A DNA stretch of 64,000 bases from Hofstenia miamia (lineage: Eukaryota > Xenacoelomorpha > Acoela), in NCBI GenBank assembly GCA_004352715.1, contig SCFE01000100.1, positions 209,296 through 273,295 on the forward strand. Reading direction: 5' to 3'. Numbering within the stretch: the stretch's first letter is position 1; every line of letters starts with the position of its first letter. The notes under the pieces are model-generated. The model made no database searches, was not told the DNA's origin, and worked only from the letters and a program-made list of their open reading frames with translations. This document shows, piece by piece, positions 1 to 10,835 of this stretch. The position numbers and the translations under genes were made by a program.

Positions 1-1048
1 TATATATATATATATATATAAATGATATAAAATATTTGGTTGATTTTTAAACATACAGTTTGAGAATATTTTTAGGTTAAATAACAGCGTTTTAAATTTA
101 TTGTATTTCTTTTCTAACACTATTTTACATCATATAAATTATTCTCATATTTAAAAATAAGTTGCTAATTATCACAAATGGATCAATGACATTTTCATAC
201 CAATTTTCAAAAAATATTTATTTTATTGTAATTCTATATTTTCATTCTGTTCTTTATGATTCTTATGATTTGTCAAATTTGAAAATTAATTCACGCTTGA
301 TTACAAGTTATATTATAATTACTACCCGAATATTGCTGATACATTTCTATTGTGCTGTAGAATATTCAAATACATTTTTAAGTTCTATATATAAGAATAA
401 AAATATTTATCAATAAATCATGTGAAATCGAAATTTAAAAGTCTTTTAACATTTTTCATTCAGCAGAAATGCTGTATTTGAGAAAATATAATCATAGGAT
501 GACTCAATGAAGTTGTTTATCTTAACTGTGTTATCGGCTCTTCAATTTATTTTCTATTTTTTACATTAAATATTTGAAAAATTTTCTATACGCACTCAAA
601 AAAATTATAATGCATTTTAGGCTCTCTTAATAAATTCCGAAGCAGATACATTAGATACATTCAATACAATAAATGCATGCTTTAGGTTTATAATGCTTCT
701 TTGTATTTTTAATCATGATCATGTACATAACCCAAGAATGTGGTGATTAATATTTCACTAAAAGTATGAACTCTCAAGATGTTCTATGCTTGTTTTTATG
801 TAATTTAATGTGAATAAATATCAATAAAGAAATTATGGTGGTAAGGATAGGAGAATGTTTGAACTTAAAATGTGCTAACCTACTTAATAATTCAATAATT
901 CAAATTTCAGAGTGCTCACTAATAATTAAAAATCATATACACTTTATATGCACACTCTTCGGATTTTCTCATATTGAGTGCATTTTGATTGATCTTTTTT
1001 TATTATCAATTTTAATAAACATAATGTTTTTAGTTATTTTTTGTACAT

Positions 1049-1086
<38 letters not shown>

Positions 1087-1320
1087 ACTGCAAAAAGACA
1101 TGCCAGTAATAATTTACAAATGTGAAAAGTGTGTGTATTCTTACATTTTTATATATAAAAATCTTCAAAAAATATTGAGCATTACAAAGGAAAATAATTG
1201 AAATTCTTCAATTTAATTAAATGTTGTAATGAGAAAAATATTTTGAATACTAGAAATATATTTTTATTACTTTTATTTCATTTTTATATTTTTCGATAAA
1301 GCAACATTCACTTCTACATC

Positions 1321-1391
<71 letters not shown>

Positions 1392-3359
1392 GGATTAACA
1401 GTACGGCCACCTTTGAGCTATTTAACCTCTAAATACTCGTCTGCATATGTGTATGTATTTATATATATCAGTTGGAAAAAAAACAAGTTTTAGGGAATAA
1501 CCAGATTTTCAAAATTTTTGTATTTTGAGAAAAAGTTCTACTTCAGTGTGACCTCTATGTTTGCGAAATATCTAAAAAAAATTTGAAAAATTTGTATTTT
1601 CATAAAATGATGGCACCTAAAAGTATGCATTTCTTGTTAATGCAAGTCACTAATTCAAAATTTGAATTTAGTCCTAAAATCTCAAAGTAAATTAAAGTTG
1701 ATATGTAAATAAAAAATGTTTTGTGTACTCGTACATCAGAAGACTCGACTGTAAATTATTGACTGAAACTGATGAGATATAATCATTAACATTTTATGTA
1801 GCTTGTTCGTATTTATTTATAAACAACAATGTATATATGAAGAAGATTTTGTTTATGTTATTTTTGATCAAGTTCCCTAAAGTAATTCAAATAATTGTGT
1901 AAAATATGTGTTAAATTTGACGTTTCTTTGATAAATTTGTCGTTGTGTAATGGACCAATCATATTAAAGAATTGTATAACCAATAAAAACGTGTCATTGA
2001 AAAGCACTGAAAGAAAAATATTATGAAATCACTAAAATATAAATGCCAACTGGTTTACAAACGTTATCACTAATTAAATCAGCTTATAAATGCCTAGAGT
2101 ACCTCGTATATAACCATTACCGGCGCCAATGTGTCTAGTGATAGAATCAGAAGATTTTTATCGAAATCGTCTGATCAATAAATCTTGGTAATCTTGATTT
2201 ACAAATTCATCTGAAATTTTGATTCATTAAATAAGATTATTGTAAAAAGATTTTAACACCATTTTAATCCCATTCTAACCTCAGGCGTGAACTTGCTTTC
2301 TTTAAGCTCAATTTGTTTGTTAACAAGTGAAGGTAACCAGTTTATTTTGTCAAACACGGAAATTTTTCATTTGATTTAGCTTTTATCTATTGTGATCAAA
2401 CAATACCAAGACATGTGTCATTTACTAATCTATGTCCTAACCTTATCTAATTCGTGCAGCAAGTGACAGTATTTACCTGAGTTTCACCAATTTCCAAAAT
2501 ATATATTTTATGAAATTAATATTGAAATTTCAGAAAATCTTTTCGAAGTTTGAATTTATTGATTTTCAAATGATTAACTATATATGGTTCTCTAGATATT
2601 TTTAACTCTAAGTTTTTGTTAATTCTCAATTCTAAAAGTATCAATCAAACTTTCCATTTCAAACTTATATGAAGATTAAATTTAAAGTAGAATATAATGT
2701 ACATATGCGTGTCTTTATTACTTTAGCTAAACTTTCAAAATCTTTATTACCCTAATCTTTGACTTCATAGTTGTTGGTAAGTATTTTGTCATCATCTCAA
2801 TTCTATTGGAACTGGTTTCTTCAACATGCGTGTTTCCAATTTGAGAACATTTTATCAACTCACCGGAGAAATTTTTTTCATTACTGCTTAACAGTTGTTA
2901 GATTGATTATATTTAATGCATATATAATTGAATTTATTTTGAATTGTACATTATTTCTCATGTATTAATACTAAGTATATAGTCTTGATTTATGTTTGAG
3001 TGCAGTATCTACATTTAGGAGGGTTGGGTGACAGTCGACAGGTTTGTTTGGTTCCGGTCAAAAAATATTGAGCTGTTTCCCCTGCCAGGTATTGACTGTA
3101 AGACGAACACATAAATTGGAAAATATTTATCGATTTGTCATATTATCGAAATATTAATATAAACATATTAATAATAATCATAATCCTCTTTTTCCTGAAA
3201 TTATTGTGCTCTAGAAAAACACCTAAAATTTGAGAATGTATTCCCAAGTCAAAGTCAAATACTTTTATCCTATAATAAGACATCTGATGGACTTCAATAT
3301 ATTAAATATGAGACTTAATATTGTTTATTATTATTATTATTAATATACTGATTTTTTAG
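1..3359. other. AT-rich 5' flank of the GATA gene, no gene seen
   Basis: No open frame here shows conserved protein character. The stretch holds (TA)n tracts at 1-20 and about 1052-1082 and a long (ATT)n tract near 1321-1388. It must contain the missing 5' exon(s) and promoter of the GATA gene if these lie in the window. A strong donor-like site near 2776 and an acceptor/donor pair near 3016-3042 were considered, but neither gives an in-phase open reading frame with a start codon, so no promoter or first exon is called. Confidence 0.6.
1321..1388. repeat. (ATT)n microsatellite
   Basis: About twenty tandem TAT/ATT units run almost without interruption, ending in a slightly degenerate TTTTATTATT. 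It is a simple trinucleotide repeat in the 5' flank of the GATA gene. Confidence 0.95.
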
Positions 3360-3566
3360 AAAAACCATCATTTTTGGATTCGTGTTCAAACAATACTCTT
3401 GCATCTTGTCAGTACGATCCCAGTGGTTACAAGTCCACAGGATACATACCATCATACGAACAAACAGTAGGAAATTCCGAGGCTGACTCTATGGCGGATT
3501 ACTACTATGGAATATCTCCTTACCCTCTCAAATTTAGCCAGCGCATAGCACCTTCCAGCTACGATT
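3360..3566 (+). CDS. GATA gene, first visible coding exon
   Basis: The acceptor follows a TTTTTTAG tract and the donor is GTAAGTTTG at 3567. The exon reads 68 full codons with a split codon at each end. The peptide is rich in Ser, Tyr and Asn (for example [18 protein letters not shown]), matching the low-complexity transactivation region of GATA factors. It enters in phase 1, so an upstream coding exon must exist. Confidence 0.85.
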
Positions 3567-6500
3567 GTAAGTTTGTTTCTAATAACTTCCTGTACGATTT
3601 TTAAATATGCATGTACTTAACTCTGAGACAAAGCAACAAGCTTAAGCTTTATTGAGTGGAATAATACTATTTGGCTTAATATATTTTTACAAGTACAAAA
3701 TCTAGAATACATTTAATTATAAAAAAATTAGCGTATATACATTGATTCTCATGAAGGACCTATGTTTATTGTTCTAATTCATTTCGGCCCTACTATTCTA
3801 TTAATTATCTTGGTTCTATGTCCCCATGAGATCACACGACCCTATACACTATTTACATCTACTTATCCGTGATTTTCACATATTAAAACTGTCTTGATTA
3901 TATTCACGAATATAAAATATTAAGCTCCACGATGTTACTTCAATCATATTGTTTCAGGATTACTGAAGTATTTGTCTTAGGTTCCTCTCCCGCCTTTTTA
4001 AAAATATTTGAAATATAAGTAATAAATGGATTTGCAAAATGTAAGTTGAAATATACTCATTTCCAAGGCTGGATGAGTTGTAGTACTAAAAGCAATAATG
4101 ACGCAGAAATTTAATGCAATGTTCAGGTAATTAATATATGGAACATACCAAATTTTTTCAATTCTCTAGCCTTACCACCATTGCATTTGCTTCATTCAAA
4201 TAAGGAATAAAATGGTCATTTTAAAGGTCCAATGAGCAAATTCTAGTCTTATAGAAGTGATAAATTGCAAAATTTCATTAGAAATATTGTATCTCAAAGT
4301 AATATATCATTAACTATCAATGTAATTGAATTAAATTATAGAAAATTTATTGTTTATTATGGATGGCCTAATTTTATTAATATTATATTCATACAATATC
4401 AAATACAGCAAAACGTTTCAGTAATTGTAGATGTTTAAAATCATTAAGTCTTTGCATTGGATTCCTAGAGCAATATCTTACATCAAATGCTGGCCTGAGT
4501 GATTTGATTAGTAAATACCATTGCAATTCACCAGGTCGTTTATTTGATATGCAGGCTTATCGTGGAACAGCTTTTTTCTGTTCCATTCCTTTCGCCCGTC
4601 CCATGACAACCCTGTTAGATACCGATACTTAATTTTTAAAGATAGGAAACATATAAATGTGCATTTCTCAAAATTAAGTTTTAGGCAGATAAGACCATTT
4701 TATACAAAGGTGCTAAAATATTCTGAAAAAAAGATGTTGAAAAATCGTAAAAAGCAGGTGTTTTAAACACCGTTTTAAAAGTGTTTAAAAAATTACATTT
4801 TCTATTTCCAGGCAACCCTGTAGATTCAGAAAGACATTTCGGCAAAATTTCGTCCCACGACTAGTCCCATGGGACGAGTGGGACAGCTTCCTTTATTCCA
4901 TCTCACGTCGCACGACAACCCTGTTGATATGTCATAACTCCAAATATCTTCTATGTCAATTCATTGCTTCAGTCGCACATTCATATTTACTTTGTCTCAT
5001 ATAGCATAATCATAAGTTTAGCTCATAAAACTTTCCTCTAATAATAGTAGAATATGATTTAGGAAGCGCTTATTTATTTAAAACTAAAAGGCGCAAAATG
5101 ATAATTGAAATTTCAGAATGAAATTTGAAAGTTGAATCCCTGCACAATTGAGTTACTTTATTAATTAAGAATGTGTCAACTCTCTTAATATATCAAATAA
5201 TTCTTCTAATTCATGTTTACTCTTTTCATATGATAATATTAAATCTCACTCATAAATCTTATCTTTAATGATGATTTCAAATGATTTTAATAATGTAAGA
5301 ATTAATGTACAAATTGGTTTTTTATGTTACACTTTTATTAATAAAGGCAATGGAAGCCTCTATATATTGAAAAGGAAACCGAGTTGTTTACAGTTCAACG
5401 CAATCATCCCTTGAATATAATATTATGGTGTTTGTAGCAAAACTTAGCATAACACAACGGACCTGTATTATTTTGCAACTTGACGGCGAATGTTTACGCT
5501 TCTCCATGCGAAACATTTGGTAACATTTCCTTGAAAAAATAATTGGGAAGTAAGCTATTTGCACGATCACGCTGATTGCAAACAAATAGGATTTGAAATG
5601 CGTCTCAATGTGGCAAGCAACTTTCTGAAAGTATTATCTTTACACAATTTAATTAAATCTGTAAAATGTATTTTATTCAATTTGTGAGTAAATATTTATG
5701 GTTAGTAATGTAAAAAATGTTCATATTTTTTGAAATTCATTTAATCATTTTCAATATATATAACCTATTTTAAGTTACTTTTTCATTGGAATTTGTTTGA
5801 AAAATATGTGTATAAAGACATTATTGACACTTAAAGTATTTTTGGTATTAACAAATACTAAGTTTGTCAAAATCAATTAAACATTTTCCAAATGCATGAG
5901 TTTGCTGCTTTGACAATGTACAATTTTTAATTATTAGCAGAGATTTTCCTAAATATTTTTCGCAGAGTTTTTTGACGAATCAAAATATTTATTGAATAGA
6001 ATTTCTCTCATACTTTTCATACACTGAATTAATTTCCCACAAGGAGGTATGCCACATAAATTGCATAAAATCATTTTATAGAAATTATATTTAAGTCTTA
6101 TAAGTTTATTTTAGATGATTACTTTTTCAAAACAGGGTCCTTTTGTACCCAACGATTCTCACCTCCATTGCATTCCAACTCCAATTTTTTATTTACTTCT
6201 TCTCACAGCATCTTCAGTCCTTCAAACCCCTGTCCAGCCCCACCACCTTCAGCACAGTACATGAATCAACACCTCTTCCCACCCAGTTCAGCAGGTCATT
6301 TCATGAACAACTTTGGAAATCAGACTCTTTACCCAAAAAAGCCATCAAATGGCAGCATTGTTCCAACCACTCCATCAACTCAAAACCTTACACAGGACTA
6401 CTCAAAGGCTATGGATGCTAATCACGAACCTCTTGACGAAAAAGCATTGCAGTATATGTCCAATAAAAAGAAAGGTAGTTTATTTTCTGATTACATAATG

Positions 6501-8279
6501 TAATCTATTTAGTGTTCACCTGAAAAAATATATATTGCTCATTGATAAAATCTGTAAAATACAAAATTATTGTGAAAAAATTTAATGATGAAATTTTTAT
6601 TTTAATATATGCTAGATAATATAGATTAAAAATTTCATAATTTCCAATTAAATTAGAAGTATAAATAAACGACAATTTCCATTTTTACGTTTTTTGTAGA
6701 AATAATTTGATATTACATTTAATTGCAAATTCCAATTCACATTTTTAACTTGCAGTTCAATTGAGTAATTGCTTCTACTTGTGTTTTGTTTAGCTGAAGT
6801 TGAAAAGGAATGCGTCAACTGCGGAACCACATCGACTCCACTCTGGCGCAGAGGATCAATGGGACAATATTTATGTAATGCATGCGGGCTTTATCAGAAG
6901 ATGAACGGTCACAGCAGGCCGCTAGTCAAGCCAAAAAGAAGAGCTGTAAGTATTTCTACGGATTTCATAATTATTTCTGTTTGAGTTTTTAAAAGATTTG
7001 TTAGAATATTTTATAAAACATTGAAATTTAGACTAGATTGCATAGAGAAAAATATATTTTAATTTTTTCCTTTTTTAAAAATTCAGTTAAAATGCATATT
7101 TATAGATACTTTTCGTCTTCGATTGACCTGATTTGATTATGAATTTAATGGCATCAGGTTTTTCCTAACATAGTTAAAATGTTTACGCGAATTTGTTTTG
7201 TTTACATTGGTTAAGGACTATAATAATTGGCGTGTAATGAGATTGTTTTGGCGCTAAATATCATACAATAACAAGCGCCGCCGGACGCTTTGACTGCTAT
7301 GTTTTGACTGAGGGTGGAACCTATACTTAAATTGAGTATATTAAACGTCATATTAATACTGTGTTTTGATTTCCTGGCAGACATTGACGCGAAAAAGCGG
7401 TACTCATTGCTCCAATTGCAGTACTTCTACAACAACTCTATGGCGACGAAATAGCCGTGGCGAACCAGTTTGCAATGCTTGTGGCCTTTACTTCAAACTA
7501 CATGCGGTATGCTAATCTTTATGAAAGTGTATCTCTAGTAATACGCTAGTTCAGAAGTCTATTAATATTGTATTTAAGCAAATTTACTTAATGTTAAATC
7601 ATACCTTATATTCCAAATATTAGTGTGCATGTGAACGCATTTCAAGGAAATGCAATAATATCATGAATTAATAGATTTTGAAGAATATCTCAGATAATTA
7701 CTACAGAAAAAATTGTGAAGTGTATACTCCCATCTGCATCTGCACACTTGTAACTTGAATAAACACATTGCAACTTAAATCATTATATTATAAAGGTAAT
7801 ATATACAGTATATACGCTCAGCAAATAAATTAAAAGCTATAATTAATCGCAAACTTCACTTCTAGTTCTGACATAAATTAATATAGCATGCAGCAAATTA
7901 TCACTTCGTTCAATAGATGGTGTAACACTTTAACAAAATTAAAATTAAATATTTCTTTCGATAGATGGCATCAATTGATTATAATTTTCTGATCAATAAT
8001 CTATATTTGTTCATTTACTCGTGATATTACCATTTTAAAACAATAATGTGACCAAGTTATATATATACAATACCATTTTCGTTAATTAAAGGCTGACTGT
8101 TCTAGATTGAAAGACCAATGTCTCTAAAGAAAACAAATATTCAGACGAGAAACAGAAAAGCCACAGCACGAATGCCGTTGCCATTTGAACATCAATCGTT
8201 AGCTTCACGTCCGCATCACGCTGCTTTGCTATTTAGCTATGATCCTAGTTGCTATAGCAACCGATTGTATTCTATTTAA
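3360..8279 (+). CDS. GATA-type zinc-finger transcription factor, GATA1/2/3 class (5' end missing)
   Basis: Sequence-specific nuclear transcription factor that binds WGATAR sites. Five coding exons are seen: 3360-3566, 6136-6474, 6794-6945, 7381-7506 and 8106-8279. All introns have GT/AG borders and phases 1, 1, 0 and 0 that join without breaking the frame, giving about 331 residues. The first two exons encode a Ser/Pro/Tyr/Asn-rich N-terminal region with little conservation, as is usual. Finger 1 (CVNC...CNAC, CX2C-X17-CX2C) and finger 2 (CSNC...CNAC, same spacing) lie on separate exons. The tail contains RPMSLKK and IQTRNRKA, the hallmark basic extension. The KPKRR linker and QTRNRK tail fit the GATA1/2/3 group better than GATA4/5/6. 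The reading frame is open at 3360 in phase, so a 5' exon with the initiator Met is missing. An AATAAA lies 31 bases after the stop. Family assignment is firm, subclass is inference. Confidence 0.95.
3567..6135 (+). other. GATA intron with hAT-like remnant
   Basis: A 2.57-kb intron with no coding signal. Around 4560-4925 it carries GC-richer short palindromes described in a separate entry. The remainder is plain AT-rich DNA. Confidence 0.7.
4560..4925. mobile_element. hAT-like nonautonomous element remnant
   Basis: Two copies of an end-like segment lie in the same orientation, at about 4565-4607 and 4876-4924. Each carries GGACAGCTT-like sequence, then ATTCCA, then a CGTCCCA-like stretch, and ends ACAACCCTG. 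Read from the other strand the end is CAGGGTTGTC, which resembles hAT termini. A perfect hairpin GGAACAG/CTGTTCC sits at its left side, and a near palindrome around CTAGTCCCATGGGACGAG sits near 4859-4878. No transposase is present. The exact outer ends and a target duplication could not be fixed. Confidence 0.4.
6136..6474 (+). CDS. GATA gene, second visible coding exon (N-terminal region)
   Basis: Acceptor AAAACAG, donor GTAGTTT at 6475. The 112 full codons are Pro/Ser/Asn/Gln-rich ([20 protein letters not shown]) and end in an acidic then Lys-rich stretch ([18 protein letters not shown]) leading to finger 1. A competing open frame at 6143-6421 covers the same bases but does not join the neighbouring exons in phase. 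Confidence 0.88.
6794..6945 (+). CDS. GATA gene exon encoding N-terminal zinc finger
   Basis: Acceptor TTGTTTAG, donor GTAAGTATT at 6946. Zinc ligands are the Cys codons at 6811, 6820, 6874 and 6883. [22 protein letters not shown] and [10 protein letters not shown] are diagnostic of a GATA N-finger, with RGSMGQY in place of the common RDGTGHY. Confidence 0.97.
7381..7506 (+). CDS. GATA gene exon encoding C-terminal zinc finger
   Basis: Acceptor TTCCTGGCAG, donor GTATGC at 7507, exactly 42 codons. Zinc ligands are the Cys codons at 7408, 7417, 7471 and 7480. The motifs [20 protein letters not shown] and YFKLHA mark the DNA-binding C-finger. The finger 1/finger 2 linker (TLTRKSGTH) is divergent from the usual vertebrate linker. 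Confidence 0.97.
8106..8279 (+). CDS. GATA gene last coding exon, basic tail and stop
   Basis: Acceptor TGTTCTAG. Reads ERPMSLKK and [13 protein letters not shown], then a short poorly conserved tail ending in NRLYSI and TAA at 8277-8279. The basic segment contacts DNA next to the C-finger in this family. The tail after it is only about 35 residues, much shorter than in vertebrate GATA factors. Confidence 0.95.
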   Translation: MERPMSLKKTNIQTRNRKATARMPLPFEHQSLASRPHHAALLFSYDPSCYSNRLYSI

Positions 8280-8309
8280 GTCGTAGCTTTTTAGGTTTTG
8301 TAATGTTGT

Positions 8310-8315
8310 AATAAA
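8310..8315 (+). terminator. Poly(A) signal of the GATA gene
   Basis: AATAAA 31 bases after the TAA stop. A T-rich stretch follows. It is the first canonical signal downstream of the coding region, so it would give a very short 3' UTR. Confidence 0.6.
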
Positions 8316-8404
8316 TATTTTAAATGTTCTTTATAGTTTTCCTGAATTTGTTTTTGTTATGATAAAATATCTTACTTTTATAATTGACTAAACCATTAAG
8401 GTTT

Positions 8405-8430
8405 TCTATATTATATATATGTATATATTA

Positions 8431-8475
<45 letters not shown>
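8405..8475. repeat. (TA)n microsatellite
   Basis: Runs of TATATATA broken by a few extra T and G bases, about 70 bases, just downstream of the GATA gene. Confidence 0.9.
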
Positions 8476-8477
<2 letters not shown>

Positions 8478-10648
8478 TGCCGTTTTGATAAAATAGAATT
8501 TTTGAAATGATAGGCTGCTGTGATATGTTATGCTGAGCCGTACGAAATCAGAGTATAATTTCTAAGAACTTATCTTTCTTAATAAATTCATTGTTTGAAT
8601 TTGCGCTATTAAACGATGTTAGTATGTTATAAAAAATATGTTAGGCCTTTCTAGAAAGTTGTTTCTGCGTATTGATTTCTACACTGTCTGCTGTATATCA
8701 TTATGAAATTTTGTTTTCAAATCAAAGTTTGTGAATGGCAAAGATTGTAAAGATTGATTCGATTTAAATTTACGAGGTAATAATCACTTTTAAATAATTT
8801 ACAGGCTTTATTGTAATGCTTAAAATGGTTTTATGGCATCGAAATTATCATTTGGGAACGGCTTATTGTACACTAGACTGCAAATCTTATGGCCATTTAG
8901 ATAGTAAGCGAGTTAATTCAAGAGGATCATTTGGGATCTGAGCGCTGATTTAGTGTTATTAGTTTATGACTACGTTTTAGTACAAACTAATCTCTTGAAA
9001 TTGACTCTCTTTCCACAATTCTTATTGAATTAAAGTAGGGGAATAAACAATATATCCAGAACATCAACGTCAATTATGATTTTCAATTGTAAAGAACTAC
9101 CTTAATTCTATTTAGCTTATAAATAGATTACTTCCTATTTTTGAGTATTACATTTACAAAAACATATTCAATATCTTTCTAATAAAATATTTAACGTCAA
9201 ATCGCATGCTACATGCTTTACAAAAGGTCTTTGGTTAAATTTTGAGATTTGCTCAATTTTTAGAAAATTTATTAAATCATAATGCAGTGAATTCCTTAAA
9301 ATAAAAAATCCCAAAATATCAATTAATTAATTATTGTATTGTATTTTTTATGAGTTCAATAAATGTGTATTTTTTCTAAAAAAAAATATTAACATGCTTG
9401 GTAATGCCTCACTTAGTAAGTGATTAAATGTCTATATTTGTTTTGATACACCATTATCACAAAAGAAAAAGATTAGCTAAATTTTGAATCAATTGTATTT
9501 ACTGGTAGGTTATTAATAAAAATTAAAAGTGATTATTCAATGCTTTGAAAAGCTTTATTTCAACATAGAGAACGGAAAAAGTTACAAAGTTTTTTTTTTC
9601 TAAGTTGAATTAGGTAACATTTTATATTTATTTACCAAGACTATAACATAATTTGTGTCTTTTCCAAGGAAATTGCATTGTAGCATATAATTCCTAAAAC
9701 AATGCCTCAATAACTAATAAGGCATTTTTAATAAAAACTTTAACCTAAAGTTGAAAATTGATAGATTTAATTAAAAATATTGTATTTCGATAGAATAAGG
9801 CTATTAATTCGACCCTTTATATACCGAAAAAAGTCATACGATAATTCCTTAAAAGGATGCTCTTTAATATTCACATTAATATTTGCTGGTTTCCTTCAAA
9901 CAAACGTTTGCTGAACCGTTAAACTATTGAAAAAGAACAATAATATATACTCTTGTCACATCTATAAAGATATATTTGGTAAATCTGATTATAGATTTAT
10001 TGCAATAAATAATTTAGAGCAATTTTCTCCTTGTACATAAAGTTTATTTATTGTATTACGTTAAACTTGATAAAAATCATTAAACAAAAGTAAACAATGT
10101 TATGAGAACTCAAGTAGCGGATAAAATTAATTTTATTGCCCTATTAATGTCACATATGCCTCAAGGATACACAATTTAATGTAAAGATCACACATTATAA
10201 AATGATTAACAAACAGTGATTGTTTTGAGACGAAAATATACAGAACAAAAAGAAATGAAAACAATTAGCCCATTGCTATCATTGAACTGTAAATTCAAAA
10301 TACAATGAAATTTAAGGGAAATTCTTTGTCAATATCCTCAAAGTTACTACTGCGCTTTGAATATTTGTAAACAATTCCTAAGAGAAAATTTCGTAAGCAT
10401 ATTTTAGATAGACATTATGAAGGGGATAGACCAATATCAGTTATTAAAATCATAACCAGTTTACAAATATATAAAATTCAGGTGTGATTATAAAAGCAAA
10501 CAAAAGAACTGAATGAATTTTTGAAATTTTAATTAAATGTGTTAGTAGTACAAAGTGTGTACATAAATGCATTACAATAGTTTCTTTAAGGCATAATTAT
10601 ATCAACTTTTCAAAATTAATGCATAGGGCTCCGACACTCTAATTATAC

Positions 10649-10835
10649 TATATATATATATATANGGATGGGCATCGGGCAGAGAAGTCAACGGGCGGAC
10701 ACGGGCACATCGTATTTTCCCACATGCAAAAACACTATTGCACATGTCTTTCAATAAGTACAAAAATAATCCCCTAGTTTGCGAATCAGTAATATATATA
10801 TATATATATATAATGTGTGTTTGTGTGTGTGTGTG
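10649..10835. repeat. (TA)n and (TG)n tracts around a GC-rich patch
   Basis: A (TA)n tract ends in a single unresolved base at 10665. It is followed by a GC-rich patch containing GGGCATCGGGCAG and ACACGGGCAC (10667-10710). A second (TA)n tract at about 10792-10812 runs into TG repeats to about 10835. The GC-rich patch resembles ends of hAT-type elements seen elsewhere in the window, but no partner end was found. Confidence 0.6.

Noticed and set aside
2690-2776. Possible 5' exon of the GATA gene ending at a strong GTAAGTATT donor
   Set aside because: In the phase needed to join the 3360 exon there is an in-frame TAA and no ATG. It could still be untranslated, but this is not supported.
3017-3039. 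Short acceptor/donor-bounded segment before the first GATA exon
   Set aside because: The phase required for joining gives a stop codon.
6143-6421. Alternative open frame over GATA exon 2
   Set aside because: It overlaps the true exon frame but does not join the flanking exons in phase and lacks the Pro/Ser/Asn-rich character.
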